DNA from: Aliikangiella sp. G2MR2-5
Lineage (GTDB): Bacteria; Pseudomonadota; Gammaproteobacteria; Enterobacterales; Kangiellaceae
NCBI RefSeq assembly: GCF_015687155.1
Contig: NZ_JADPQF010000002.1
Coordinates: 186,001-250,000 of the forward strand
Direction: 5' to 3'
DNA: 64,000 bases
Numbering within the stretch: the stretch's first letter is position 1; each line of letters begins with the position of its first letter. The notes beneath the pieces were generated by a model. That model worked only from the letters and a program-made list of their open reading frames with translations. It ran no database searches and was not told the DNA's origin. This document shows, one piece after another, positions 15,568 through 24,607 of this stretch. Both the position numbers and the translations under genes were made by a program.

Positions 15568-18099
15568 TCAATCGTTACAACCCCTTTGCCCTAAAAAGTT
15601 AACTCCTTCAGTCAAATCATCCGGCGATATAACAACCCGGCACACACTTCCCTCAATATTGGTAAAGCTCATTTCCAGCCCACTAACCGGCACTTCCTGC
15701 TGCACCCAGCCTTGATCATCCGAACGTCCATACTCGCCGTTTTCCTGATAAAAAGCATTGGCAAAAGGTTTCTGTTCAGGGTCGATTAATTGAAAAATTG
15801 CAACCTTGATTGGTTGAATTTTCCACTGCAAACTTTTGACATTACCCGGGTATAAAGTGAACTCTCTTGGTGTCGAATCAAAGTGAACCAGCGTTTGACC
15901 TTTTGGTGTTAAGCTGAGTCGATAAGTATGATAAGGCTGCAGCGCGATAAAGCTACTGGCACCCGACTGGATTCTCGCCTTTTCAGCGCCATTAACGGTA
16001 ACGATAAAGCTTAGATTTTTGTCGCTGAAATCACGTAGATCGAGCATAACGCCAGAACGCTCGACACGATCGCCTCCGAGCGCAACCTCTCCTCCACCGG
16101 AAACCAGATTAACCTGGGTTGCGATAGAATAGTTGGACTGGTTTTCACTATTGCTAATTTGAGAATCAGCGCTTGCTTCAGGCTGAATTCGATCCAGTAT
16201 CAGTCGACCGTAGCCAAAATCACTATTGATGGTTGACTGAAGCTCGGCACTCGACTGGAATTCACTTCGGTTAACTCCTAAAGATGAATGCAGCCGCCCT
16301 AGAGCAAGTTCAGGATTTGAATAACTGATTCGAGCGCTGTTATTCCAGTGAGAAAAGTCTTCGTTCTGAGTTCTTCTATTTTCAAAATTCATGCGAGAAT
16401 CAAAGCCGACCCTGCCCTGAATAAATCTGATAGAAATACCCGCAGCGATCCGACGTTCGTCATTTTCCTTGCTCGCATCCAAAGTCCAGTCTACAAATAG
16501 GCCACCTGTACGCATCAAATTTTTACGAAAGCTTACGCCGATAGCACGATACTTATCGGAGAAGAGACTCTCACTGCTTCGAGAAAAAATATTCAGATTG
16601 GCATCGTTTAACGGAACACCAATATTCAAACTGGTTTGTTTCGCTCTGGGTCCTAAAATCGCGTAATCCAGATCGATATCTTGCACAGATTTGATATGGT
16701 TTCGACGATAGCTGGCTGAAACATAAAAGTTTGGCATCCTCAAATTCACCAAATAGGCATGAGCATAGTCCTGATCAGAATTTCGAGCATGATTGGTTTG
16801 CAATTCAACCCCGTCACCAAACCAGTAGCTACCCACCTCTAAACCTTGCTGAATACGACTGGAAGTTAAGCTCGTACTGAGCCCGAGAAATTCTTTAGGT
16901 TTAAACAATGCTCCTGCTCGAAACATATTTTCCTGTTTTTTGGTTGGATAACTCAGCCGCAAGTCGTCTTCCGGGTAGCCTAGCTCAACAAAATAGAGCC
17001 ACTCGCCCTGCGGCGGTAATTGTAGCGACTTGGAGTAGAAATGTGTTTCGGTTCTCTCCTGACCGCTATCACCGATAATTTTTAATTCCAGATTATAGGC
17101 ACCTTCAGGGAAGGTTCTCGTATCCAGTTCGATATTTCCTGCCGGATAACTTTGCGCGTCGATTAACTCACCATCCACGTAAATTTCAACTCGGGAGCGT
17201 TCGTTCAAAAACACAAATAATTGAGTTCCGGATACCTGCTCCAGGTCGGTGCGGCTGGCCAGGGTTGAGGCTACCCTGAGTCCCATGAAATCATTTTGTG
17301 AATAAAAACTATTTCCGTAGGTAGTCGTTCTAAACGTTCCTATCTGATAACTTAAGTCACGTTGCTCAAACGTGAGAGATAGCTGATCAAGACGCTCTCC
17401 ACTCTCACTATCTGATTCAAAATCTGCTATCAAACGATGGTTACCAAAACCAAAAGTATTGTTAAGGCGTGCAGTGTGAACATCTTCTCTTTGATCGCCA
17501 CCACTGGCTACCAAAGAAAAGCTACTGATGAGCGACGGCCCTGCATCAGACGGTGGCAAGTATTTCTCTAGCGCAAGTGCTTGTTCAGACTGAAGCTCGG
17601 GGTTAATAAATAGGGTTACCCTCAATTGACTTTCGTCAAAAATGACGCCAACAGTTTGAGGATAGAGAACACCACAACTAGCCTGTCCCTGATAAAAACA
17701 GATCTGTGCGGTGTTCGTAGCAAGAGGTAGTGATAGCGCGCTTAACAATCTATCCGGCGACTTGACATTTTCAAGTAAGCTCAGCAGCTTTGTAGGCTCT
17801 TCAAAGCGAATATAATCGATAGTATAAACAACCATTACCGACCCGAGCATTCTTCCTTGATAAACCACATCAACCAAAGCACTTTGCTCAGCCATTAAAT
17901 CTTCAAATCCAGCCGGAGCTTCAGTTGTAATTACCGGCTCAGCTTGCGCATTCTTGAAAGTTTCTGCATCTACAAAAATAACAGGATCTGCCTCCGCAGC
18001 TGTTAACAGAGGCGCATTCCAAAGTAGCATCATGCAAACGTAAATGATGCCAAGTTTAGTTGGCGGAAATAAAGCTTTCAAATCCCAAAGAGTCCTCAT
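15568..18099 (-). CDS. Fimbrial outer-membrane usher
   Basis: An 843-residue usher that threads pilin subunits through the outer membrane. A long signal region (KLGIIYVCMMLLWNAPLLTAA) ends near residue 35; an N-terminal domain precedes a beta-barrel of about 500 residues with many aromatic-ended strands (FGFGNHRLIADFES, SYQIGTFRTTTYGN). A plug-like insert (RVEIYVDGELIDAQSYPAGN) and C-terminal beta domains with a Cys pair follow. The style resembles the archaic/alpha (CsuD/TcfC) ushers rather than PapC, which fits SCPU subunits. The chaperone gene is 26 bp upstream. Confidence 0.85.
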   Translation of the reverse strand: MRTLWDLKALFPPTKLGIIYVCMMLLWNAPLLTAAEADPVIFVDAETFKNAQAEPVITTEAPAGFEDLMAEQSALVDVVYQGRMLGSVMVVYTIDYIRFEEPTKLLSLLENVKSPDRLLSALSLPLATNTAQICFYQGQASCGVLYPQTVGVIFDESQLRVTLFINPELQSEQALALEKYLPPSDAGPSLISSFSLVASGGDQREDVHTARLNNTFGFGNHRLIADFESDSESGERLDQLSLTFEQRDLSYQIGTFRTTTYGNSFYSQNDFMGLRVASTLASRTDLEQVSGTQLFVFLNERSRVEIYVDGELIDAQSYPAGNIELDTRTFPEGAYNLELKIIGDSGQERTETHFYSKSLQLPPQGEWLYFVELGYPEDDLRLSYPTKKQENMFRAGALFKPKEFLGLSTSLTSSRIQQGLEVGSYWFGDGVELQTNHARNSDQDYAHAYLVNLRMPNFYVSASYRRNHIKSVQDIDLDYAILGPRAKQTSLNIGVPLNDANLNIFSRSSESLFSDKYRAIGVSFRKNLMRTGGLFVDWTLDASKENDERRIAAGISIRFIQGRVGFDSRMNFENRRTQNEDFSHWNNSARISYSNPELALGRLHSSLGVNRSEFQSSAELQSTINSDFGYGRLILDRIQPEASADSQISNSENQSNYSIATQVNLVSGGGEVALGGDRVERSGVMLDLRDFSDKNLSFIVTVNGAEKARIQSGASSFIALQPYHTYRLSLTPKGQTLVHFDSTPREFTLYPGNVKSLQWKIQPIKVAIFQLIDPEQKPFANAFYQENGEYGRSDDQGWVQQEVPVSGLEMSFTNIEGSVCRVVISPDDLTEGVNFLGQRGCND

Positions 18100-18125
18100 T
18101 TTTTATTTTATTTTTGGCGCGAGGA

Positions 18126-18866
18126 TTAGTTTTTCGCTGTTTTTTTATTTGTCTGATCTTGCCGTGGAAAATCGATAACCAACTCGCGATTATCCAGCCC
18201 TATCGAATAGTGAATGGTAACATTGGTTTTTAACGGCAGCTCACTTTCCCATCGAGTGTCGGCATAAAGTCGCTTTCCGCTGAGCTCCTTGCACTGGTGT
18301 TGCTCATCGCGAAAAGACTGCCCCGGCGGACACTGGTAAACATTCTGGATGAGTATATTGGTATTGCCGGCGTTATATAGATACAATTTTCCATTGTCTA
18401 TTTTATGTTGAAGATCCGGTTTGATTTTTCCAGGTTGTGACAACACGAGAACTTCGTAAGCAATAATGACTTTGACTGCTGTTTCTCGAGATGAGACCTT
18501 ACCGACTTCAGGCTTTATAAGTACACGAAAGACTCTGTCCTCTTTCGCTTCAGCAGCATCATCCAGCCTGACGAATCGCACCCGCTTTCTTGCTCCAGGA
18601 GCAATCACCATTCTTTGCGGCGTGACCAGAAGTCCAGCGTCTTTCGGATTACGATAGGAAACTCGTTGCGCTTGCTCACTACCAGGATTTTTAATTATGC
18701 TAGGTTCAATTCTGATATAGAGCGTTTCATCACCCTGGTTAAAGACTTCGACATCTTCGCTAACCTGTCCACCTGCTTCGAAATGAACAATCGCTTTGCT
18801 GATAGATATTCCCGCCAAAGCAGACAAAGAAGAGAATAACCCTAAAATCAAAATAAGTATTCGCAC
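18126..18866 (-). CDS. Periplasmic pilus chaperone
   Basis: A 246-residue PapD-like chaperone with a short signal peptide (ILILGLFSSLSALA) and two Ig-like domains: SKAIVHFEAGGQVSEDVEVFNQG, then the G1-strand region around RMVIAPGARKRVRFVRL and FRVLIKPEV. It donates a strand to each SCPU subunit in the periplasm and hands it to the usher encoded next. An extra Cys pair near the C-terminus (CPPGQSFRDEQHQC) is a local peculiarity. Confidence 0.82.
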   Translation of the reverse strand: MRILILILGLFSSLSALAGISISKAIVHFEAGGQVSEDVEVFNQGDETLYIRIEPSIIKNPGSEQAQRVSYRNPKDAGLLVTPQRMVIAPGARKRVRFVRLDDAAEAKEDRVFRVLIKPEVGKVSSRETAVKVIIAYEVLVLSQPGKIKPDLQHKIDNGKLYLYNAGNTNILIQNVYQCPPGQSFRDEQHQCKELSGKRLYADTRWESELPLKTNVTIHYSIGLDNRELVIDFPRQDQTNKKTAKN

Positions 18867-19025
18867 AGAACCGCCCTAAATATTAATTTTCGAAACGTTT
18901 CCTTCGCATATACCAGCAGTATTTATTATTTTTATACCGGTGTTTTTAATCCTTTTAGCTACACAGAAATTATACAGGACTAGGAGACAGGAGACTACTC
19001 CGGAAAGTATATTGGCAGGGGTATG

Positions 19026-19730
19026 TTATTCAGCAGCGATAGTAACGGTCAAGGTTCCAGAATAGCCATTTTTCTGGTTGATTTTCCGCCCGTTTTCTAA
19101 AGAGATTTTTAATCGACTGTTTTCAGTATTACTACAATAAGGATCGTGACTAAAACTATTCTTATATAAAGCAGATGATTTTAAAGGCGAAAGCGATTTG
19201 AAGGCGCTACCTTCATGCTGATACTCCACCTGATACGATAGCTGGTTATTTTCAGTATCACTGAGAACAAGTTTTCCCTCACTCCCCGAGCCTGCCACGT
19301 TGAGTTGAAAAAATGCCATTCCCAGGTTGCTAGTACAAAGCGAGTCTGTTACTTGAGCCTTATTCTCGGAAAGCTTCAGATTACTTTTTCCATTAAGCAA
19401 AGTCTTCGGCAAAATGGTCACCGAGATCTCACTGGAGGCAGCTGACACTTTACCTGAGTTACCCTGATTGGAGGCAAAGGCAGGACTAAATGGGGCTATG
19501 ATTAAGGTAATAAATGTTATGACCGCACGCAGCCACCTTTGCTTTCGCAAAGCTTTAGTAAGAGTATCCTGATCGATATAACCCAATGCCAACAGCGCTT
19601 CTCCCAAGCGAACTCCCTGACTGGTCTGCATTGCCAAGGCTATTTCCAGTTGTCCCTTACTAATAACTCGGCGTTTGAGTAATAAATCACCTAAACGTGA
19701 TCTTTGTTCTAGTTGTTTTCTGATATACAT
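19026..19730 (-). CDS. MshEN (c-di-GMP-binding) domain fused to a secreted SCPU pilin
   Basis: A 234-residue chimera. Residues 12-64 hold two tandem 24-residue MshEN motifs: RLGDLLLKRRVISKGQL and RLGEALLALGYIDQDTL, each ending AL-x-x-Q; the first has Arg where the motif has Gly. In MSHA/T2SS ATPases this domain binds c-di-GMP. Next comes a typical signal peptide in the middle of the protein: KQRWLR, hydrophobic core 69-80, AFA|S at 86. After it lies a SCPU-like domain with the Cys pair and the family ending YSGTLTVTIAAE. An in-frame TTG at 19550 (residue 61) preceded by no clear ribosome-binding site could start a plain secreted pilin. It precedes chaperone and usher on the same strand (159 bp gap). 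Confidence 0.75.
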   Translation of the reverse strand: MYIRKQLEQRSRLGDLLLKRRVISKGQLEIALAMQTSQGVRLGEALLALGYIDQDTLTKALRKQRWLRAVITFITLIIAPFSPAFASNQGNSGKVSAASSEISVTILPKTLLNGKSNLKLSENKAQVTDSLCTSNLGMAFFQLNVAGSGSEGKLVLSDTENNQLSYQVEYQHEGSAFKSLSPLKSSALYKNSFSHDPYCSNTENSRLKISLENGRKINQKNGYSGTLTVTIAAE

Positions 19731-19938
19731 CTACTTGAAACACTGATTTTTGTTATTTGGCTCTAAGGCCATTCGACTGACCAAGCTATTCTTGGTAAAG
19801 AATAGATAGCATCAGGAATTACCTGTCTGCTTCTTTATCGGCCAGAAATGGGGAGTCTTGAGTAGATTTTAAGTAAATCGACTCGAATGATGATGCTACT
19901 TTGTGTGAGTAGTCGTACTATAACCAGGAAAATGAAGT

Positions 19939-21429
19939 TCAATTAATCAGATTTCTAATATCTACCTCTACTGACTCAACTAATTGAACAGAGGGTTCGC
20001 TATGCTGCGTGTCAATCTTTACTCCGAGAGACTCGAATACCGACTCATAGTCTGGAAAGCTTTCGCTCCGCGAAAAGGCTTCAAAGCGAGAACTGAACAA
20101 ATTAGATGAAGATAACCTGTCCAGTTGAGAAACCAGTTCTCTACCGGTCCATAGTTTTCCACTATCTGTACAACAGCGGTTAAACTCTGCAAGCACTTCT
20201 CTAAGTCCGCTTTTACCCCCAGAAGCCTTGTAGAGCTCTCGGTCTATTGATAGAAAATAGGCGGCTCCAGTCCAGTAAATACGCATTGTTCTATCTCTTT
20301 GCTTGCCACGCTCTCTTTTTCGCTGCAAAGTTTCTGTAAGTTTTTCCCGACGTAGCTTACTTGTACCGTTTTCTCCCCTTTTTAGACCTTGATAGAGCTT
20401 TTGCCAGGCAACTTCTTTGGTTAAAACACCAGCTTTACTCATTAGCAGGTATTGCAAATAGGAGGCTAAACCTTCAGCCAGCCAACTCGACTTATACTCT
20501 ATTTTTGGAAGTAACAAATGCGAGAATTCATGGAACACAGTCCAATCCTGATAGTAAGCACTAATTGAATATTCAGGAGAAATCACAAGTTTGATAGCAT
20601 TACCTCCCCCCCGATTGACTTCTCCCCAAGGAACAGGACTTCCCGAATATTTGTCACTAGAAATAACTATCACTTGTAATTGTTTTTCAGGAAAATATCC
20701 AAGGTAGTCCGTTAAAGTTTTTGCACTATCAACAATCCACTGCCTTATCGCAAAACGATCTTTAAAGTTACCTAACAACGCAAGATTGACTTTTCTTTCA
20801 TCACCCAGAGAAATTTGCTCAGCACCTATATCGCCGAAAACCATTGTGCTTCCCCAGTGATGAGGTGCTCGGAACAGCTTAAACTTGCGATTTGACTGAG
20901 CATCGGCTTGCCAGGGAACGGAAATAAAAAACCGCGGTTTCAAATCAAACTCAACACGTATTACTTCATCTTTTGCCAAACTTTCAGGAAGCCAAAGCCA
21001 GCCATTTTCAGCCTGATAGTTCACTTTCTCCATCTTTTCGCCATCGACTCGCTCAATAAGGTGTTCGCTAATATCGGATGCATACTCGATACAGGCGTTA
21101 CTCGGTAGCTTCTCTGTTTTCCAGTAGCGTCCCTGGAATTCGATAAACCCTTGAGCCGTCTTCGGAAACTCTATTAGCTTGTCTAAAGCACTATGGGAAT
21201 CTACAACAAGGTACTCAGGGACTTTTCCTCTGAAACAGATTTCTACATCAACGCGCGTCAGTTCGTCATTTATTTTCACGCGATACAAGTGTTCACGTTG
21301 CTGCTTTTCGGAAAAGAGTTGTTGTGCCTCTCCTTCGCGAAAAGGTCTATCATCTTTCGCCCCAGCTCCTGAAGAGAGCAACAACAATGGCAAAATGCAA
21401 TAAAAGCAGACTCTGAAACTCGTTCTCAA
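19939..21429 (-). CDS. Secreted M61/M1-like zinc aminopeptidase
   Basis: A 496-residue exported protein; the start is TTG 21429, followed by a signal peptide (CFYCILPLLLLSSGAGA). The zinc motif HEFSH (about 299) and the downstream Glu in WLAEGLASYLQYLL (about 317) give the HExxH-x(18)-E arrangement of gluzincin peptidases, and the N-terminal beta domain fits the M61 group. It is likely a periplasmic or surface peptidase of unknown substrate. It lies 135 bp after the GTPase gene, on the same strand. Confidence 0.75.
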   Translation of the reverse strand: MRTSFRVCFYCILPLLLLSSGAGAKDDRPFREGEAQQLFSEKQQREHLYRVKINDELTRVDVEICFRGKVPEYLVVDSHSALDKLIEFPKTAQGFIEFQGRYWKTEKLPSNACIEYASDISEHLIERVDGEKMEKVNYQAENGWLWLPESLAKDEVIRVEFDLKPRFFISVPWQADAQSNRKFKLFRAPHHWGSTMVFGDIGAEQISLGDERKVNLALLGNFKDRFAIRQWIVDSAKTLTDYLGYFPEKQLQVIVISSDKYSGSPVPWGEVNRGGGNAIKLVISPEYSISAYYQDWTVFHEFSHLLLPKIEYKSSWLAEGLASYLQYLLMSKAGVLTKEVAWQKLYQGLKRGENGTSKLRREKLTETLQRKRERGKQRDRTMRIYWTGAAYFLSIDRELYKASGGKSGLREVLAEFNRCCTDSGKLWTGRELVSQLDRLSSSNLFSSRFEAFSRSESFPDYESVFESLGVKIDTQHSEPSVQLVESVEVDIRNLIN

Positions 21430-21564
21430 GATATATCACTCTCTCGTGTGAAGATAAGAAATAGCCTAGAAAAAAACTTCTTGAGGGTCGAGTTGGAAAT
21501 TGTAAGCGAATATATGGAATTTCAATTAAAAAGCTTGAAGAATTATAAATTCAGAATGTCACCG

Positions 21565-22941
21565 TCAATTTTCACTATCAGCGGTTAAAATTGGAAATAG
21601 AATTTCGGATAACCCTTCTACAAATTTTTGCTTTGCCAGTGCCTGACATGCTCGATGGAGAGCTTTTTGCCTATCTTTGTTCATTTTGTCTAATGATAGT
21701 TTGAAATCTCCGGATTCAAATTTAGCTGAATGACGGTCAGCATGGTTTCGTTGGCTTACCTGTTGATGAAAATACTTGAAACGGCCGATAATTACGTAGG
21801 GAAAGTTGGGATTAGTTATCGGTCCATAGCATGCCTGATAACCGCCAAGAGGAATACCTTGAACTTTTAAGTCGACTAATTTATCGGCACCAAACCAGGC
21901 GCTACCAAAGCCGGCAAGTCCACCACCAATTGCACCCAGCATAAAACTATGGCCTGCGACTGCAAGATCAATTGCAGCACCAGCGGTAGCTCCGGCCATA
22001 GTCGCAGCAGAGGCCAGCCTTTTTTTGTCTAGTCCCCAGGCATACCATTTTCTCTGGTCGAATAAGTCGGGCGGCAAGTCCAGTTTGTTCATATCAAATT
22101 CTACTTGATGATGTTGATAAACCAGAAAAAGATCTCTTACTGCCTTCAGCTCTCTATCTTGCATCCAGCTTTGATATTTTTTTTGTAAAACAGGTTTAAT
22201 TGCTTTGGCCTGCTCAGGTGAAAGAACTTTTTGTTTTTCACTATGACTAGTTAGATCGTTTAACAACCTGGCAAGAACCTCGGCGCTATCTTTCGCTTTG
22301 TTTGCGCGATCTTTTTTCAGGTCATCAACAACCAAGGATAAATTTTCCAACCAATCAGGCTGTAAGTGGGCAAAGGTCTCCAATAAAGAAATCTGTTTGT
22401 CGAAGTCCGCGGTCATCGGATTAAAAACTCGCACTGTTTTAAAGTACTGTGCTAGTGCTTTTTGCCACTCCTCGACATGCGACTCATTTTCAATCGGGTT
22501 TATTAACGCCATGCTGGGCTGGCCTGTCCAACGTAGTATCTCCATTTCAGGTTCATATTCGATGCCAAAAGGTCTGGAACCATCAACCACATAAAGAATC
22601 CCAGCCCCGTTCACAATCGGTTTTAGCAACTCAACTTCGTCTGGAAATTGGCTATAACACTCGCTTGATTCGACAAAAGCTTTCACCGCTTCAGCCCTTT
22701 GCGCAGCACTCTCTGCATGCGCCGTCAACCAGGCCAATACTTTTTTGGCACGCTGAAAACCGGGCGTATCAATTAGTTCATACCCAGCGGATTGTGTTTC
22801 AACACGATAGCTACTTGAGTGGGTTGTCGTTCCACTTCGACTGGATACAACAATTGAGTCGTTATGACACAAGGTAGATACAATTGACGACTTTCCTTTG
22901 TTGGGATGACCAACTACCGCAAAGCAGGCGCGCTTAATCAT
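21565..22941 (-). CDS. GTPase with DUF3482 domain
   Basis: About 458 residues. The N-terminal Era/MnmE-like G domain has a G1 motif GHPNKGKSS (about 11-19), a threonine-rich switch I (SGTTTHSS) and G3 DTPGF. The C-terminal DUF3482 part includes a glycine-rich hydrophobic stretch (GAIGGGLAGFGSAWFGADKL) that may insert in or touch the membrane. ATG 22941 is preferred because AGG lies six bases upstream. It overlaps the end of the DUF2868 membrane protein by 8 bp; the two are usual partners. Function is unknown. Confidence 0.85.
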   Translation of the reverse strand: MIKRACFAVVGHPNKGKSSIVSTLCHNDSIVVSSRSGTTTHSSSYRVETQSAGYELIDTPGFQRAKKVLAWLTAHAESAAQRAEAVKAFVESSECYSQFPDEVELLKPIVNGAGILYVVDGSRPFGIEYEPEMEILRWTGQPSMALINPIENESHVEEWQKALAQYFKTVRVFNPMTADFDKQISLLETFAHLQPDWLENLSLVVDDLKKDRANKAKDSAEVLARLLNDLTSHSEKQKVLSPEQAKAIKPVLQKKYQSWMQDRELKAVRDLFLVYQHHQVEFDMNKLDLPPDLFDQRKWYAWGLDKKRLASAATMAGATAGAAIDLAVAGHSFMLGAIGGGLAGFGSAWFGADKLVDLKVQGIPLGGYQACYGPITNPNFPYVIIGRFKYFHQQVSQRNHADRHSAKFESGDFKLSLDKMNKDRQKALHRACQALAKQKFVEGLSEILFPILTADSEN

Positions 22942-24091
22942 CACTTACCTCATCCTTTTCTTCTTCATGCAAGGCCAACGGACAAAATACTTGCCAGCGA
23001 GACAAGTGAGAAACAAAGCGTAACCATTCGTCAAAGTGTTTCGGCTGAAGTACCTTAACTTTTTCTGCTTCCCAGTCCACTGGAAATATATATCCTTGTC
23101 CGCTTTCCATATAATCTTTAAGTTCACCCAGAGGAGGTTCCCAGGACTTAACTACTATGAGTTGCCTACCTTGCCAACGTTCGGCAATTTTTTGCTCCGA
23201 CTCACTAGCCAGAGGTCCTGCTTTTAACTGTTTTTCTTCATTTGTAATATCGAACCAGTCAGGTAAAAACTCTCTGATTAATTGTAAATCGATCCCGGCC
23301 CAATTGGTTAATACGAAATCTCCTTCCAAATTCTGAACAGTTTTAATATTACGTATACTATTACTGTTCTTTTTAATTACCTTATCTTTTTCCTTTTCAA
23401 GTCGAGACTCCAAATCATTGTTGAGCGTTCGAATGAATAGAAAGCGAGCGTAGAGATAACACAAAAGTCTTGGAAAGAAACAATAAAAAAGCTGAATTGC
23501 CAAAATAAACTGCCACCAGCTTCCATATATCTGGGCATTGGACGTTGTGGTAGCTAATCTTGAATCTCGAGTTTGCAACAACATATTCAAATTTGGTTGA
23601 GCCTGTTCCCAAAAGCCCCAGGGAATTGATAACCCTGTTAAAACCTCATTGAGCGACTCAGCACTTAAGATTGTGCTTCGCCAAACAAAATTAATATCTG
23701 TCGCAATCAGCAATACAGCAAAAACTAAAAGACTTCCTATAGAATAAGCGACTGCCGCAAGCTGGCTTTGCATAAATAACCATTGCTTATTCAACTTCAA
23801 CTGTTGAAGGTTACGTTGATGTGAAATAAATTCATCAGAGCGAAATGGTAACCAGCTCATAAATCTGGCAATGTTTACTTCTTTGCCTGACACATGCGCT
23901 AACAATGAAACAATAGTACTTGCCAGTGGAATGACTAAATAGATTATCAGCAAATAGAGTAGATTGACTCTTCCGTGTGAGTCACCTGAGAGAACTGAAT
24001 AGGCGAGCACAAGCCCCAGACAACCGCCAAGTACAATTGTCGGCCAGTGGAACTTAATGAGGTTTAAAGAGGGAGGAGAATTATGCGGCAC
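22934..24091 (-). CDS. DUF2868 membrane protein
   Basis: A 385-residue protein with about four transmembrane helices (about 17-34, 42-66, 112-135, 192-220) and a soluble C-terminal half. It belongs to the DUF2868 group that is habitually encoded just before a DUF3482 GTPase. The GTG at 24091 lies inside the last codons of the upstream CheW gene (11-base overlap), so translation is coupled to the Chp operon. The likely role is a membrane anchor or effector for the GTPase; the process is unknown. Confidence 0.8.
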   Translation of the reverse strand: MPHNSPPSLNLIKFHWPTIVLGGCLGLVLAYSVLSGDSHGRVNLLYLLIIYLVIPLASTIVSLLAHVSGKEVNIARFMSWLPFRSDEFISHQRNLQQLKLNKQWLFMQSQLAAVAYSIGSLLVFAVLLIATDINFVWRSTILSAESLNEVLTGLSIPWGFWEQAQPNLNMLLQTRDSRLATTTSNAQIYGSWWQFILAIQLFYCFFPRLLCYLYARFLFIRTLNNDLESRLEKEKDKVIKKNSNSIRNIKTVQNLEGDFVLTNWAGIDLQLIREFLPDWFDITNEEKQLKAGPLASESEQKIAERWQGRQLIVVKSWEPPLGELKDYMESGQGYIFPVDWEAEKVKVLQPKHFDEWLRFVSHLSRWQVFCPLALHEEEKDEVSDD

Positions 24092-24551
24092 TCTCAGTAG
24101 CCAATATCATTTCTTCAAGTTTATCCAGATCAGGAATAGCAGCTTCAACTCCGTCAACAGTTACTTTCATTTTTTCAGCGCCAGATGTTACATCAGCGTC
24201 AATACACTTGATATTTTCAGGAGTTACGTGAGAAAGTCGCGGAATCCCTTGTACGACAATGGCAATATAAGGAAGCTCAGTATTTGCATTGAGCGTGTGT
24301 GTAATAGCGACACGTGAACGCTTGTTTGCTTGAGGATCTTCTGATCCACTAATTACATCGACAGAGATAAGAGGAATATCTTTACCTCGCCATAACAAAT
24401 GTCCCAAAAACCATTTAGGTCTGTCTCCCTGTTCAAAGAGATCAACGTTACTGAACGGAACAATTTCCGCAACATTCGTATTAGGCAAGAGAATGTTTCC
24501 CTGAACGGTCGGGATCATCAAGCTGTACACTTCTTCACTATGTGTTGCCAT
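24081..24551 (-). CDS. chpC: CheW-like adaptor ChpC
   Basis: A 156-residue single CheW domain (YSLMIPTVQGNILLPNTNVAEIVPF, WFLGHLLWRGKDIPLISVDVI). It is the second CheW-type adaptor of the type IV pilus chemosensory system after PilI and would link receptors to ChpA. Its position after the CheB gene matches Pseudomonas chpC. Its stop overlaps the start of the DUF2868 gene. Confidence 0.85.
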   Translation of the reverse strand: MATHSEEVYSLMIPTVQGNILLPNTNVAEIVPFSNVDLFEQGDRPKWFLGHLLWRGKDIPLISVDVISGSEDPQANKRSRVAITHTLNANTELPYIAIVVQGIPRLSHVTPENIKCIDADVTSGAEKMKVTVDGVEAAIPDLDKLEEMILATESAA

Positions 24552-24607
24552 AAAACTTTAACCTCTTTCTGTCGCACCTGAAGCTTACCACTATTTTACA
24601 AGCAGTC

